A stretch of DNA of 64,000 nucleotides from Aminipila sp963524205 (GTDB lineage: Bacteria > Bacillota > Clostridia > Peptostreptococcales > Anaerovoracaceae), in assembly GCA_963524205.1 (NCBI GenBank), contig CAURED010000008.1:1-64000 (forward strand). Direction: 5' to 3'. Each line of letters opens with the position of its first letter. Within the stretch, counting starts at the first letter, position 1. The notes under the pieces are model-generated. The model was not told the origin of the DNA, did not search any database, and saw nothing but the letters and a program-made list of their open reading frames with translations. Below, piece after piece: positions 36,423 through 46,170 of this stretch. Made by a program: the position numbers and the translations under genes.

Positions 36423-37013
36423 ATGGAGAATAACAAAGTAACCGTAAAGATTTTCGGTCAGGAATATACTATTATGGGAAGTAAGTCCAGAGAACATATA
36501 ATAAAGGTTGCGGATTATGTTGACGTTAAGATGAAGGAAATCTCCCAAGCATTAAATTCTGGCCCAATATCCTCCATTGCGGTACTTTCTGCAGTAAATA
36601 TGGCAGATGACTACTTTAGTGCTTTAGAAAGATTTCAGCATTTAGAAGTAACAAATGCACAGGCTGAAAAGGATACAGAGCATTATACGCAGCTATGGGA
36701 AGAAGCTAAAAAGAGTCATATACAACAGCAGGAAGAAATAAAAGAACTTAATATCCAAAAAGAGGAATTAAGGAAAAGCTTTGAAACGCAACTTGAAGAT
36801 TTGCAGAAATTAGCGGAAGAAAAGGATGCTGAGGTAAAGAAACTAAAAGAAGATTCGGCTAAAATAGAAGGACAGATTATGGAATCTTCCAGCGATATGG
36901 TAAATGAACTTGAAGCAAAGTACAAGGATTTAGAAAGCAGCTTCTTTGACATCCAGATGGAAAACATTCAGTTAAAGGGAGAACTCGATCGCTATAAAAA
37001 GAAGATGGAATAA
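36423..37013 (+). CDS. zapA: ZapA-like cell division protein with long coiled coil
   Basis: 196 residues. The first ~90 match ZapA (KVTVKIFGQEYTIMG start, then helix), which binds FtsZ and bundles protofilaments. Ordinary ZapA has ~85-110 residues; here ~100 extra residues form a continuous charged coiled coil rich in Glu and Lys to the C-terminus. Similar long versions occur in other Clostridia. ATG at 36423 follows AAGGGGGAAATAAAA. The pheT-zapA-mutS2 order is also seen in B. subtilis (pheT, then zapA and mutS2 close by), supporting the call. Confidence 0.88.
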   Translation: MENNKVTVKIFGQEYTIMGSKSREHIIKVADYVDVKMKEISQALNSGPISSIAVLSAVNMADDYFSALERFQHLEVTNAQAEKDTEHYTQLWEEAKKSHIQQQEEIKELNIQKEELRKSFETQLEDLQKLAEEKDAEVKKLKEDSAKIEGQIMESSSDMVNELEAKYKDLESSFFDIQMENIQLKGELDRYKKKME

Positions 37014-37019
37014 AAACCA

Positions 37020-39395
37020 ATGAATGAAAAAACATATAGAGTACTTGAATATAATAAAATAATTGAGAAACTAAAAGCTGAGGCGGCCTCTGAGATGACC
37101 AAAAAAATCATTTCAGAGCTTAAGCCTTTAGTTGACGTGTACTTAATTAAGGAATTACTAGCGGAAACCTCGGAAGCGGTTTCCGTTATTGTGCATAAAG
37201 GAGCATTGCCCCTAGGCAGCTTTTATGATATTGAGAACAGTCTTCATTTGGCACGAAAAGGTGGCACTCTGACAATGAAACAACTGTTGGAGGTGCTTTA
37301 CAATCTGCATGTGGCAAGAAATGTTGTTACATTTTTAAAGGCAGATTTACCAAAACTTCCAATTATTCATGAAATGTCAGAATTACTTTCCATTCAAAAA
37401 AGATTAGAGGATAATATTGACAGATGTATAATCTCTGAAGATGAAATGTCAGATAACGCCAGCTCTGAACTAAAACAGATTCGCAGGAGTATAGTCAGAC
37501 AAAATGAGGCGGTAAAAGTAAAACTTAATCATATATTAAGTTCATCAGATAACAAGACTCTTTTGCAGGATTCTATTGTTACTATGAGACAGGGAAGATA
37601 TGTAATTCCAGTTAAACTGGAGCATAAGACTAAGTTCCCTGGCATTGTTCATGATCAGTCAGCAACAGGCGCTACATTATTTATAGAGCCACAGGCAATT
37701 GTCAATCTAAATAATGAACTCAGAGAGCTTGAGCTGGCAGAAAAGAAGGAAATACAAAGAATTCTGACGGAACTGTCTGGTAATGTTGCGGAGCATTTTC
37801 ATGAAATTTTAAATAATCAGGAACTATTAGTTAAGTTAGATTTTATATTTGCTAAAGGTAAACTTAGCGTTCAATATCATGGAAGTGAGGCACAAATTAG
37901 TGAAGATGGAGAGCTAGATATAAAAAATGGAAGACATCCTTTGCTAAATGTAGAAAAGGTTGTACCAATAAACGTATCTATTGGAATAAATTATGATACA
38001 TTGGTTATAACAGGACCTAATACGGGCGGCAAAACGGTAACCTTAAAGACAGTAGGATTACTTGCTATGATGGCTCAAACTGGATTGCATATTCCTGCAG
38101 GATCTGGAACGGTAATGCCAGTATTTAGGAAGATTTATGCTGATATAGGTGATGAGCAGAGCATAGAACAGAGCTTAAGTACTTTTTCATCACATATGAA
38201 CAATATTGTGAATATCGTTTCTAGCGCTGACCATAATACCCTAGTACTAGTAGATGAACTTGGAGCAGGTACGGATCCTACAGAGGGCGCAGCTCTTGCA
38301 ATTGCAGTGTTAGAAGATTTAAACAAAAAAGGAGCTCATACGATTGCAACTACCCATTACACAGAAATTAAGAAATATGCCATTGAAACAAATGGTGTAC
38401 AAAATGCGTCTATGGAATTTAATGTTGAGACTTTAAGTCCAACTTACAAATTGACAATAGGTGTGCCAGGAAAATCTAATGCTTTTGAAATATCAGAGAA
38501 GCTTGGACTTCCAAGTGAGATTATAGAAAAAGCAAGAACATTATTAGATAAAGGTGATATTGAATTTGAAAATGTAATAAGTTCAATTGAAGAAGATAAA
38601 AAACTTGCCGAAGCTGAGAGAGATGAAGCTGTTTTTATAAACCTTGAAATGAAGCGGCAAAAAGAAGATTTAGATAAAAAAATTAAAAAGCTGGAAGAGC
38701 AAAAAGAAAAAATTCTGGCTAAAGCAAAAGAAGAAGCCAGAGATATTCTTAAAGAAGCAAAAGAAGTCGCAGAGGAAGCTCAAAAGCAACTTAAAGATCT
38801 GGATAAAATGGATTCTATAGCAGAAAGACATGCAAGGCTTTCTGAAAGCAAGCGGCGAATTAAAGAAGCGGACTCGAAGTATAGAGAAACCATTCAGGTT
38901 CCTGAAAATTATAATCCTGTGACTGTTGACAAATTAAAAATTGGAGATAGAGTTAAGGTTTTAACTTTAGGGCAAAATGGAGAGATTATTTCTCTGCCGG
39001 ATGATAAAGGAGATATGTTTGTTCAGGTAGGTATGCTCAAGGCAAACGTTAATGTTAAAAATCTAATGCTCATTAATGATGGGACTAAAAAGAAAAAGCC
39101 ACCAGTGAACAGGACTAAATATGGAAGTCTGTATAGATCTAAAGCTGAAAGTGTTTCTTTATCAATAAATGTAAGAGGAAGAAATCTAGAAGATGCTGTG
39201 ATGGATGTAGATAAATACTTGGATGATGCATATATGGCGGGTTTGAAAGAAGTAACCATAATACATGGCAGGGGAGAAGGCATCCTTCGAAGTGGTCTGC
39301 AGGATATGTTTAAGCGGCATAAGCATGTAGAATCATTTAGAAAAGGTGCTTTTAACGAAGGCGGCGACGGTGTTACTGTTGTGAAACTTAAATAA
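37020..39395 (+). CDS. mutS2: Endonuclease MutS2
   Basis: 791-residue MutS-family ATPase. Clamp and lever regions occupy ~1-300; the ATPase domain has Walker A GPNTGGKT (~337-344) and Walker B LVLVDELGAGTDP; a coiled coil (~515-610), a KOW-like region and a C-terminal Smr nuclease domain (~715-791, with LDLR-type element replaced by LSINVRGRNLEDA and the HGRGEG motif) follow. Known roles in this family: suppression of recombination and, in B. subtilis, rescue of collided ribosomes. Starts 6 bp after zapA. Confidence 0.96.
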   Translation: MNEKTYRVLEYNKIIEKLKAEAASEMTKKIISELKPLVDVYLIKELLAETSEAVSVIVHKGALPLGSFYDIENSLHLARKGGTLTMKQLLEVLYNLHVARNVVTFLKADLPKLPIIHEMSELLSIQKRLEDNIDRCIISEDEMSDNASSELKQIRRSIVRQNEAVKVKLNHILSSSDNKTLLQDSIVTMRQGRYVIPVKLEHKTKFPGIVHDQSATGATLFIEPQAIVNLNNELRELELAEKKEIQRILTELSGNVAEHFHEILNNQELLVKLDFIFAKGKLSVQYHGSEAQISEDGELDIKNGRHPLLNVEKVVPINVSIGINYDTLVITGPNTGGKTVTLKTVGLLAMMAQTGLHIPAGSGTVMPVFRKIYADIGDEQSIEQSLSTFSSHMNNIVNIVSSADHNTLVLVDELGAGTDPTEGAALAIAVLEDLNKKGAHTIATTHYTEIKKYAIETNGVQNASMEFNVETLSPTYKLTIGVPGKSNAFEISEKLGLPSEIIEKARTLLDKGDIEFENVISSIEEDKKLAEAERDEAVFINLEMKRQKEDLDKKIKKLEEQKEKILAKAKEEARDILKEAKEVAEEAQKQLKDLDKMDSIAERHARLSESKRRIKEADSKYRETIQVPENYNPVTVDKLKIGDRVKVLTLGQNGEIISLPDDKGDMFVQVGMLKANVNVKNLMLINDGTKKKKPPVNRTKYGSLYRSKAESVSLSINVRGRNLEDAVMDVDKYLDDAYMAGLKEVTIIHGRGEGILRSGLQDMFKRHKHVESFRKGAFNEGGDGVTVVKLK

Positions 39396-39430
39396 TTTTT
39401 CAATTGAGAATTTTGAAAAGGAATTACGAT

Positions 39431-39874
39431 ATGTATATAATAAGTGGTTGTTTATTGGGACAGAATTGCAAATATAATGGTGGCAATAACCATACTGACT
39501 GGGTAATTGAATTTACCAAGAAACATAATTATATTCCGGTATGTCCTGAAGTAGAAGGCGGTTTAAGCACTCCCAGGCAAACTGTAGAAATTGTAAAGGG
39601 CAGAGCAGTAAATAACCAGGGCGTAGATGTAACAGAAGCTTTTAGGCTTGGCTGTGAACGTGTATGGGAGGCTGCCATAAGAAAATCTCAGGAACTGGGT
39701 GAAGATATTGAAGGAGCAATCCTAAAAGCAAATAGTCCGTCTTGTGGAAGCGGGAAAATTTATGACGGAACGTTTTCACATAAGACAATAGATGGAGATG
39801 GATTCTTAGCAGCTTATTTAAAGGAAAAAGATATAAAAGTTGTGAGTGAATTGGAAATAAATCTGGAGGATTAA
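39431..39874 (+). CDS. DUF523 protein
   Basis: 147-residue conserved protein of the DUF523 family. The N-terminal ISGCLLGQNCKYNGG and the CPEVEGGLSTPR segment are characteristic, as is KANSPSCGSG in the second half. Conserved cysteines suggest metal or Fe-S binding, but no function has been established as far as I know. I choose the ATG at 39431, after AAAGGAATTACGAT; the frame is open to 39404, overlapping the mutS2 end region. Three bases separate it from argS. Confidence 0.9.
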   Translation: MYIISGCLLGQNCKYNGGNNHTDWVIEFTKKHNYIPVCPEVEGGLSTPRQTVEIVKGRAVNNQGVDVTEAFRLGCERVWEAAIRKSQELGEDIEGAILKANSPSCGSGKIYDGTFSHKTIDGDGFLAAYLKEKDIKVVSELEINLED

Positions 39875-39877
39875 AAA

Positions 39878-41596
39878 ATGATAAATTATAAGAAAAAAGT
39901 TGCAGAAATAATCTGCGAAGCGGTGGAAGGTCTTACACTTGAAGAAGTAATGTCAATGGTAGAAGTTCCCACAGATACAAAGATGGGAGACTATGCGTTT
40001 CCTTGTTTTAAATTAGCAAAGACACTTAGAAAGGCGCCCCCTTTAATTGCTAAGGACGTTGTGGGCAGACTTGAAGGAAATGCGGCTTTTGAGAAGGTGG
40101 AAAACGTTAATGCCTATGTAAATATGTTCCTTTCAAGAAAAGGCTTCATGGAAGAGGTTGTAAAGGAAGCGGTTGCAGAAGGTGATAACTATGGTAGAAG
40201 TACTGTTGGAGCAGACAAGAAGGTTATAGTAGAGTATTCTTCACCTAACATAGCAAAGCCATTCCATATTGGACACATAAGAAGTACTGTTATTGGTAAT
40301 TCAATTTATAAAATATATGATTTCCTTGGATATGATACAGTAAGAATTAATCACTTAGGGGACTATGGCACTCAGTTTGGTAAAATGATTGTTGCCTACA
40401 GAAAGTGGGGAAATAAGGAAGATGTTATTAAATCACCAATTAAGACATTATTAGAGTATTACACTAAATTCCATGTGGAAGTTGAAAATGATCCGAGCCT
40501 TGATGATGACGCAAGAGCCGTATTTACAAAGCTTGAAAATGGTTCACCAGAAGAGGTTGAACTTTGGCAGTGGTTTAGAGATGAAAGCTTGAAAGAATTT
40601 AGCCGAGTTTATGAAATGTTGGGCATATCATTTGATTCTTATGCAGGTGAAAGCTTTTATTCAGATAAAATGGGCAGAGTTGTTGATTGGTTAAAAGATA
40701 AGGAACTACTAGTTGAGTCAGAAGGTGCTAATATTGTTGAACTTGAAGAATACGGTATGTCACCAGCGCTTATTACAAAGAAAGACGGTTCAACTTTATA
40801 TATTACAAGAGATATTGCTGCAGCGGTATATAGAAAAGAGCATTATAATTTCCACAAGAATTTATATATTGTAGCATCCCAGCAGAATCTTCATTTCCAG
40901 CAGTGGATTAAGATTGTTGAACTTATGGGCTGTGAATGGGCTAAGGACTGTGTACACATACCGTTTGGTCTGGTAAGTCTTGAAGAGGGAACTATGTCTA
41001 CAAGACATGGAAGAGTTGTATTCCTTGAGGATGTTTTAAACAGAGCTGTTGAACAGACTAAGGAAATAATAAAGGAAAAGAATGTTGCTACAGACAATAT
41101 TGAAGAAACTGCTAAAATGGTAGGTATTGGAGCAGTAATGTTCCAGGAATTATCAAATAATAGAATTAAGGATTATGTTTTCTCTTGGGATAAGGTTCTT
41201 AATTTTGAAGGAGAGACTGGACCTTATGTTCAGTATACACATGCGAGAGCGGCGAGTGTTCTTAGAAAAGCTGATGCTGAACTGATTAAAAAGGCAAGCG
41301 AAGTATCTGCGCTTGATATGTCACATGTTCTTTCGGATAGTGCTTATGATCTGGCAAAGCTTATTTACGAATTTCCTCAGGTTATTATGGAAGCAGGAGA
41401 TAAGTATGAGCCTTCTGTTGTTACAAGACATATTGTTGACATTGCTCAGAGTTTCAACAGATTTTATCATGATGAATATATCTTAGTAGATGATGAGGCT
41501 GAAAAGCTTGCTAAGTTAGCACTTGTAATTGCGGCTAAGAATACGATTAAAAATGGTTTATATCTGTTGGGAATCAAAGCTCCGGAAAAGATGTAA
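39878..41596 (+). CDS. argS: Arginyl-tRNA synthetase
   Basis: Class I synthetase that charges tRNA-Arg. 572 residues. N-terminal Add1 domain (about 1-110), the HIGH motif as PFHIGHIRST (~127-136), a KMSKS-equivalent MSTRHGRV, and a C-terminal DALR anticodon-binding domain (about 450-572). The ATG at 39878 follows CTGGAGGATTAAAA. It overlaps no neighbour, and no T-box leader is possible in the 3-bp gap upstream. Confidence 0.98.
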   Translation: MINYKKKVAEIICEAVEGLTLEEVMSMVEVPTDTKMGDYAFPCFKLAKTLRKAPPLIAKDVVGRLEGNAAFEKVENVNAYVNMFLSRKGFMEEVVKEAVAEGDNYGRSTVGADKKVIVEYSSPNIAKPFHIGHIRSTVIGNSIYKIYDFLGYDTVRINHLGDYGTQFGKMIVAYRKWGNKEDVIKSPIKTLLEYYTKFHVEVENDPSLDDDARAVFTKLENGSPEEVELWQWFRDESLKEFSRVYEMLGISFDSYAGESFYSDKMGRVVDWLKDKELLVESEGANIVELEEYGMSPALITKKDGSTLYITRDIAAAVYRKEHYNFHKNLYIVASQQNLHFQQWIKIVELMGCEWAKDCVHIPFGLVSLEEGTMSTRHGRVVFLEDVLNRAVEQTKEIIKEKNVATDNIEETAKMVGIGAVMFQELSNNRIKDYVFSWDKVLNFEGETGPYVQYTHARAASVLRKADAELIKKASEVSALDMSHVLSDSAYDLAKLIYEFPQVIMEAGDKYEPSVVTRHIVDIAQSFNRFYHDEYILVDDEAEKLAKLALVIAAKNTIKNGLYLLGIKAPEKM

Positions 41597-41620
41597 ATAA
41601 ATTTAAAACATGGAGGTTTT

Positions 41621-42493
41621 ATGAGGTACGAAGGAAATATATTCAGACCCCCTAGTGAAGCGTACAGCCTGATTGTTCAGGTTACGATTGGCTGTACTCA
41701 TAATAAATGCACATTCTGCAGTATGTTTAAGGATAAACAGTTTAGAGTCAGAAATGTACAAGAAGTTCTGGAAGACTTGGAAATGGCCAGAAAATATCAC
41801 AGACATGTTGAAAAGATTTTTTTGGCAGACGGAGATGCTCTTTGTTTATCAAATAATAAACTTATGGTTATTTTGGAGCGTATAAAAGAACTATTTCCAG
41901 AATGTCAGAGAGTTGGTGTTTATGGGGCTCCGCAAGATGTACTTATAAAGAGTCATGAAGAACTTGTAGAGCTGCGTGAGAATGGAATAGGAATTATATA
42001 TATAGGTGCGGAGTCAGGAAGCCCGAAGGTGCTCGAAGCTGTAAAAAAAGGTGTTACAAGAGAGCAGCTTATTGAAGCTGTAAAGAAAATAGAAAATGCA
42101 AATATTAAGGCTTCTGTTACCTTTATTTCTGGGCTTGCAGGGCCAGAGCATATGGAAGAGCATGCCTTAGAAACTGCCAGCATGATTTCAGAGATGGAAC
42201 CTTCTTATGTAGGATTATTGACTTTAATGGTAGATCCGGCAGCACCAATATATAGTGAAATAAAAGCAGGGCGTTTTAAAGTATTGAATGCAGAGGAAGT
42301 GCTTGGAGAAACAGCACTAATGTTAAAAAATATTAATGTAACTAAAAAATGTGTCTTTAGAAGCAATCATGCTTCTAATTATGTATCCTTAAAAGGTGAT
42401 TTACCACAAGATAAGGAAAGAATGATGAATCAGCTTAAAAGGGCCATGGAAAATACGAACCTTATTAAGGATGAGAGATTCAGAGCACTATAA
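41621..42493 (+). CDS. Radical SAM protein, unknown function
   Basis: 290 residues. The Fe-S motif is GCTHNKCTFC (near residues 29-38), a CX4CX2C variant that characterises one radical SAM subfamily with an Elp3/MiaB-like core (SMART Elp3). A GAESGSPKVLEAVKKG stretch forms the SAM-binding part. There is no B12-binding or SPASM domain. The reaction is unknown. ATG at 41621 after ACATGGAGGTTTT. It precedes a second radical SAM gene by 32 bp; the two may be co-transcribed but act on different substrates. Confidence 0.88.
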   Translation: MRYEGNIFRPPSEAYSLIVQVTIGCTHNKCTFCSMFKDKQFRVRNVQEVLEDLEMARKYHRHVEKIFLADGDALCLSNNKLMVILERIKELFPECQRVGVYGAPQDVLIKSHEELVELRENGIGIIYIGAESGSPKVLEAVKKGVTREQLIEAVKKIENANIKASVTFISGLAGPEHMEEHALETASMISEMEPSYVGLLTLMVDPAAPIYSEIKAGRFKVLNAEEVLGETALMLKNINVTKKCVFRSNHASNYVSLKGDLPQDKERMMNQLKRAMENTNLIKDERFRAL

Positions 42494-42525
42494 TTTAAAT
42501 AGATTATAAGTAGGGGAAACTTTGT

Positions 42526-44040
42526 ATGAAAATATTACTTACAACATTAAATGCTAAATATATTCATTCAAATCTGGCTCTAAAATATCTGTATATGTCA
42601 GCTATTGAAAATAGACGCTCTATTGATATGAGAGAGTTTACTATTAATAATGATGAAGATTATATATATACGGAAATTATTAGGGGTGGTTATAGTGTAA
42701 TATGTTTTTCCTGCTACATCTGGAATATTGCAAGGACTGTATATTTAGCTGAGACAATAAAAAAGGCAAGACCTGATATAAAAATATTACTGGGTGGACC
42801 TGAAGTCAGTTATGATGCTATTGAGTTTTTAAGAAAACATAAATATGTGGACTATATAATAGTAGGAGAAGGGGAAGAAGTTTTTAAAGATTTTGCTACA
42901 GCTATTATTTCTGGTACGAATTCTTTTGAAAAGATTAAAGGGTTGATTTATAGATCCAATGGAAAAATCTATGTAAATCCGCCTGCAGACTTGCAGGACT
43001 TTGATAATGTGCCTTTTCCTTATAGTTTTTTACTTCCAAAAGATGACAAGATTGTATATTATGAATCAGTTCGAGGCTGTCCTTTTAGGTGCAGCTATTG
43101 TTTGTCATCTATAGAAAAACATGTTCGACCATTACCACTTGAAAGAGTAAAAAAAGAATTAAGTTTTTTCCTTTTTAAACATGTTAACCAGGTTAAACTT
43201 ATTGATAGAACGTTTAATTATGACCGGAATAGGTGTAATGAAATCGTTAAATATATTCTTGAACATGATAATGGTGTTACAAATTTCCATTTCGAAATTT
43301 GTGGAGAACTTGTTGATGAAGAATTTATAAATCTACTTGGAAGGGCCAGAAAAGGTCTGTTCCAAGTAGAGATTGGAATTCAAAGTCTAAATCCGATAAC
43401 ATTAGAAACGGTAAACCGAAACAAAAATACAAAGTTACTTTTAGATAATATAAGCAAAATTGTTGAGCTTGGTAATATACATACACATGTGGACCTAATT
43501 GCAGGACTGCCTTTCGAGGACTATCTATCCTTTGTAAATTCCTTTAACGGTGTCTACGGATTGGGAGCAGACCAGTTTCAATTAGGTTTCTTAAAATTAC
43601 TTAAAGGTACTAAAATCAGAGATGAAAAAAAAATATATGAATATGTATTCCGGGATGTGGCACCTTATGAGGTTATATCCAATCGGTTTATTTCGGCCGA
43701 GGGTATAGCAAGACTTAAAATGATAGAGAACCTTTTGGATTTATATTATAATCGAGGGGGATTCTATAAAACTTTAGAATACGCTATAGCACGATTTCAA
43801 ATAACAGCTTTCGATTTTTATGAGGAACTAGCATATTTCTTTTATTTAAAGGGATACCAGAATCGTTCCCACAAAAAAGAAGATTTATATCGTATTTTTT
43901 ATGAATATGCCTGTTGGAAGGATAGAAGCCTTCCTGGAGCAGCAGAAGAAATACAACGATTACTTGTACTTGATATGAGCAGCACATTGAATCCTGATGC
44001 AATTAAGAAGTTTAATAGAAAGGGCTGGGAAATGCTATAG
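42526..44040 (+). CDS. B12-binding-domain radical SAM protein (DUF4080)
   Basis: 504 residues: N-terminal cobalamin-binding-like domain (about 1-135), radical SAM domain with CPFRCSYC (CX3CX2C), and a C-terminal DUF4080 region (about 365-500). This class is widespread in Clostridia and of unknown reaction; by family, a methyl transfer or rearrangement using cobalamin is plausible. The cobalamin contact DxHxxG is not clearly present in the N-terminal part, so B12 use is uncertain. ATG at 42526 follows AGTAGGGGAAACTTTGT. Directly followed by the TPR gene. Confidence 0.9.
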   Translation: MKILLTTLNAKYIHSNLALKYLYMSAIENRRSIDMREFTINNDEDYIYTEIIRGGYSVICFSCYIWNIARTVYLAETIKKARPDIKILLGGPEVSYDAIEFLRKHKYVDYIIVGEGEEVFKDFATAIISGTNSFEKIKGLIYRSNGKIYVNPPADLQDFDNVPFPYSFLLPKDDKIVYYESVRGCPFRCSYCLSSIEKHVRPLPLERVKKELSFFLFKHVNQVKLIDRTFNYDRNRCNEIVKYILEHDNGVTNFHFEICGELVDEEFINLLGRARKGLFQVEIGIQSLNPITLETVNRNKNTKLLLDNISKIVELGNIHTHVDLIAGLPFEDYLSFVNSFNGVYGLGADQFQLGFLKLLKGTKIRDEKKIYEYVFRDVAPYEVISNRFISAEGIARLKMIENLLDLYYNRGGFYKTLEYAIARFQITAFDFYEELAYFFYLKGYQNRSHKKEDLYRIFYEYACWKDRSLPGAAEEIQRLLVLDMSSTLNPDAIKKFNRKGWEML

Positions 44041-44049
44041 GTGGAGGTT

Positions 44050-45099
44050 ATGAGAAAAGTAACGGAGAGTAAACAAGCTGTAAAAAGAGCAGATACTGAA
44101 ACGGACATCAGAAAGAGGCATGACAGAGTAGGTCAGTATTTAAAAAGATACTTAAATGATTTTGTGTTTGATGAGTTTTCAGATGCTTTTTTAGAGAAGT
44201 CAGGTGTAAAAGAGCTAATGAAAGGTGTGCCTATACCACTTAGAAAAGCTGATGTGGAGCAATTTAATGGCGGACAGGGCTTAAAAACATCGCATATTGC
44301 TGAAAATATGGCATGGATTATGGGCATAGACCCTAAATTTAAGTATACGGAGCATTACATAGCATTTTTATTAAAATTATATAATCACAAAATATTTGAA
44401 GGTATGCTTAAGGAAGGCAGGGACGCGGCGGAGAAAGAAGAGTTTGATAATGCCTGTATTCATTTTAGAGCTTGCCTTTGTATGAAATCGGATTATCTGG
44501 ACGGTATGTATAGTTATGCCAGAGTCTGCAGGGAAATGTATCTAAAGGGCGGAAATGAGGATTACGTAGGCAATTTTAAAGCGGAGTCCATTGACTACTT
44601 TGAATTGCTTACAGAAGAATATCCTGATTTCGCACAGGCTTATTATTATTTGGGATACGCCTATTTAAATTTAGGCCTTTATGCTAAAGCAGACATTACC
44701 TGGAGGCAGTTTGCTGAGAGATCAAAGAATTCCCAAGATAAGCGAGAAATAAAGGAACGGCTGCAACAACTAGAAGGACCTGTAAAAATTGAAGCTGGCT
44801 GTAATGCTGTTATGGCAGGGAGATATGAGGATGGTATTAATAAATTAGACTCCTATTTAAATAGCCAGTTTAAAACCTGGTGGCCGCTGCCTTATTATTT
44901 AGGGGTTGCTTATTCAAGGGTAGGAGAGCTAAATGAAGCTGTGAGCTGCTTTAAAATGGTGCTTACACTTAATCCTAGCCACATAGAAACTATGGAAGAG
45001 TTAGCCGATATTTATAGTGCACAGGGTGATGGAGAAAACCAGCAGAAATATAGTAAGAAAATAGAACTTATTAAGTCGCAAATCTTACAGAATAAGTGA
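44050..45099 (+). CDS. TPR-repeat protein, unknown function
   Basis: 349 residues. The first ~120 residues contain a segment resembling conserved N-termini in clostridial TPR proteins; from ~125 on, helical pairs fit tetratricopeptide repeats (for example YYYLGYAYLNLGLYAKADITW and PYYLGVAYSRVGELNEAVSCF). It is probably a cytosolic scaffold. The start is uncertain: ATG at 44050 lies 2-5 bases after AGGTGGAGG, an alternative GTG at 44041 abuts the previous stop. Follows the B12-radical SAM gene, maybe co-transcribed, and ends at a terminator at 45189. Confidence 0.8.
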   Translation: MRKVTESKQAVKRADTETDIRKRHDRVGQYLKRYLNDFVFDEFSDAFLEKSGVKELMKGVPIPLRKADVEQFNGGQGLKTSHIAENMAWIMGIDPKFKYTEHYIAFLLKLYNHKIFEGMLKEGRDAAEKEEFDNACIHFRACLCMKSDYLDGMYSYARVCREMYLKGGNEDYVGNFKAESIDYFELLTEEYPDFAQAYYYLGYAYLNLGLYAKADITWRQFAERSKNSQDKREIKERLQQLEGPVKIEAGCNAVMAGRYEDGINKLDSYLNSQFKTWWPLPYYLGVAYSRVGELNEAVSCFKMVLTLNPSHIETMEELADIYSAQGDGENQQKYSKKIELIKSQILQNK

Positions 45100-45454
45100 T
45101 TTTTGAAGTAGCTATTTCTATTGGCGGAATTAGGAAACAAATTATCAGAGAGAAGCCTATGTGCTCTCAAAATGGAATATCAGTATTTATGGTAGCTTTT
45201 TTCACAAGAGCTACCATGTTTTTTTAAAATACTAAAGTACTTTTATAGAATTCGGTAGTTTATTTTTGAACTGTGAAGTGTGATTTATAAAAAATATGAA
45301 TTAAAATATGATGTAAACTTGTCGATTTTTATAAGATTTTTTTAAATTATATTTTAGAAAACGAAAAAATTCGATAATTAGTATGGGGAAAGACGCTCAA
45401 ATTTCAACGTTTATAGTAAAAATGTAAAAAACATAAAAAAAGTGAAAAAAGGTG
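45100..45454. other. Gene-free AT-rich region between the TPR gene and the tRNA operon
   Basis: About 355 bases containing the terminator at 45189 and very AT-rich sequence leading to the tRNA promoter at 45455. I see no ORF with a ribosome binding site and no structured RNA. Confidence 0.5.
45189..45226 (+). terminator. Terminator after the TPR gene
   Basis: The perfect 9-bp stem ATGGTAGCT/AGCTACCAT is followed by G and T8. Confidence 0.92.
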
Positions 45455-45484
45455 TTGACAAATATAGCTATTTTGGCTTATAAT
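45455..45484 (+). promoter_or_regulatory. Promoter of the tRNA-Asn/Leu/fMet operon
   Basis: Consensus TTGACA at 45455-45460, an 18-bp spacer and TATAAT at 45479-45484, 38 bp upstream of tRNA-Asn. Confidence 0.9.
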
Positions 45485-45522
45485 TAATCTTGTCGTCAGC
45501 GAGAACTGATAAAAATAAATGT

Positions 45523-45597
<75 letters not shown>

Positions 45598-45643
45598 GTT
45601 TAAAAAAGCTAATCAGTGGCTTAAATCTGATGACCAATGGTGC

Positions 45644-45732
45644 GCCGGAGTGGCGGAATTGGCAGACGCACAGGACTTAAAATCCTGCGATCTTTACCGA
45701 TCGTACCGGTTCGACCCCGGTCTCCGGCACCA
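45644..45732 (+). tRNA. tRNA-Leu (TAA)
   Basis: 89 nt with a long variable arm (class II tRNA) and encoded CCA. Acceptor GCCGGAG/CTCCGGC; anticodon TAA at 45678-45680 in the loop CTTAAAA. Confidence 0.96.
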
Positions 45733-45771
45733 ATAGAAAATTTAAAAAGGGTATATCGAAACCCTAGACAT

Positions 45772-45847
45772 CGCGGAGTAGAGCAGTTGGTAGCTCGTCG
45801 GGCTCATAACCCGGAGGCCTCAGGTTCAAGTCCTGACTCCGCAACCA
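45772..45847 (+). tRNA. Initiator tRNA-fMet (CAT)
   Basis: 76 nt with encoded CCA. C at position 1 (45772) faces A at position 72 (45843), the C1-A72 mismatch of initiator tRNAs, and the anticodon stem has the GGG/CCC pairs next to the loop. Anticodon CAT at 45805-45807. These features separate it from the elongator CAT tRNA at 53579. Confidence 0.93.
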
Positions 45848-46111
45848 AGTTGATTACTTGCAATTTAAATGATTGCAAGTTTTTTTATTTTTGTTCGAAA
45901 AGAAGAAAAGTGCCCTTTGGGGACAGTCGTTATTTGTTTGATTCGGAGCTAGAATTATTGAATAGTTCCATCAATTGTTGCGGTTAACAATCAATAAGAT
46001 AAAGTAATAATTGAAGAGCTACTTAATAATAGAGCGAAATAAAAACGGAATTAGTTATTTATAAGATACATACTATATCATTCTAACTGTTTCTGAATAT
46101 ATAAATTTGTG
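45848..46111. other. Gene-free region between tRNA-fMet and the marR promoter
   Basis: Contains the tRNA operon terminator at 45856-45887 and then ~220 bases of AT-rich sequence with no ORF that has a ribosome binding site. Open frames drawn across the tRNAs are not genes. Confidence 0.5.
45856..45887 (+). terminator. Terminator of the tRNA-Asn/Leu/fMet operon
   Basis: The 9-bp perfect stem ACTTGCAAT/ATTGCAAGT is followed by a T7 run. Confidence 0.93.
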
Positions 46112-46139
46112 TTGACAAAAATGAAATATAGAGTAATAT
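46112..46139 (+). promoter_or_regulatory. Promoter of marR
   Basis: TTGACA at 46112-46117, a 16-bp spacer and TAATAT at 46134-46139. The palindromic operator begins two bases after the -10. Confidence 0.75.
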
Positions 46140-46140
46140 A

Positions 46141-46152
46141 GTGTATATACAC
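46141..46152 (+). promoter_or_regulatory. MarR operator 1 (GTGTATATACAC)
   Basis: Perfect 12-bp palindrome two bases downstream of the marR -10 box. The same sequence with TA and GA flanks recurs at 46626 at the same distance from the next promoter, so it is most likely the binding site of the MarR protein encoded between them. Confidence 0.8.
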
Positions 46153-46170
46153 GATAGTGAGGTGGCCAAT

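Noticed and set aside
45637..45987. Plus-strand open frame of 116 codons across tRNA-Leu and tRNA-fMet
   Set aside because: It is made of tRNA sequence and terminator; no ribosome binding site, no protein-like composition. The minus-strand frame at 45404-45637 over tRNA-Asn is rejected for the same reason.
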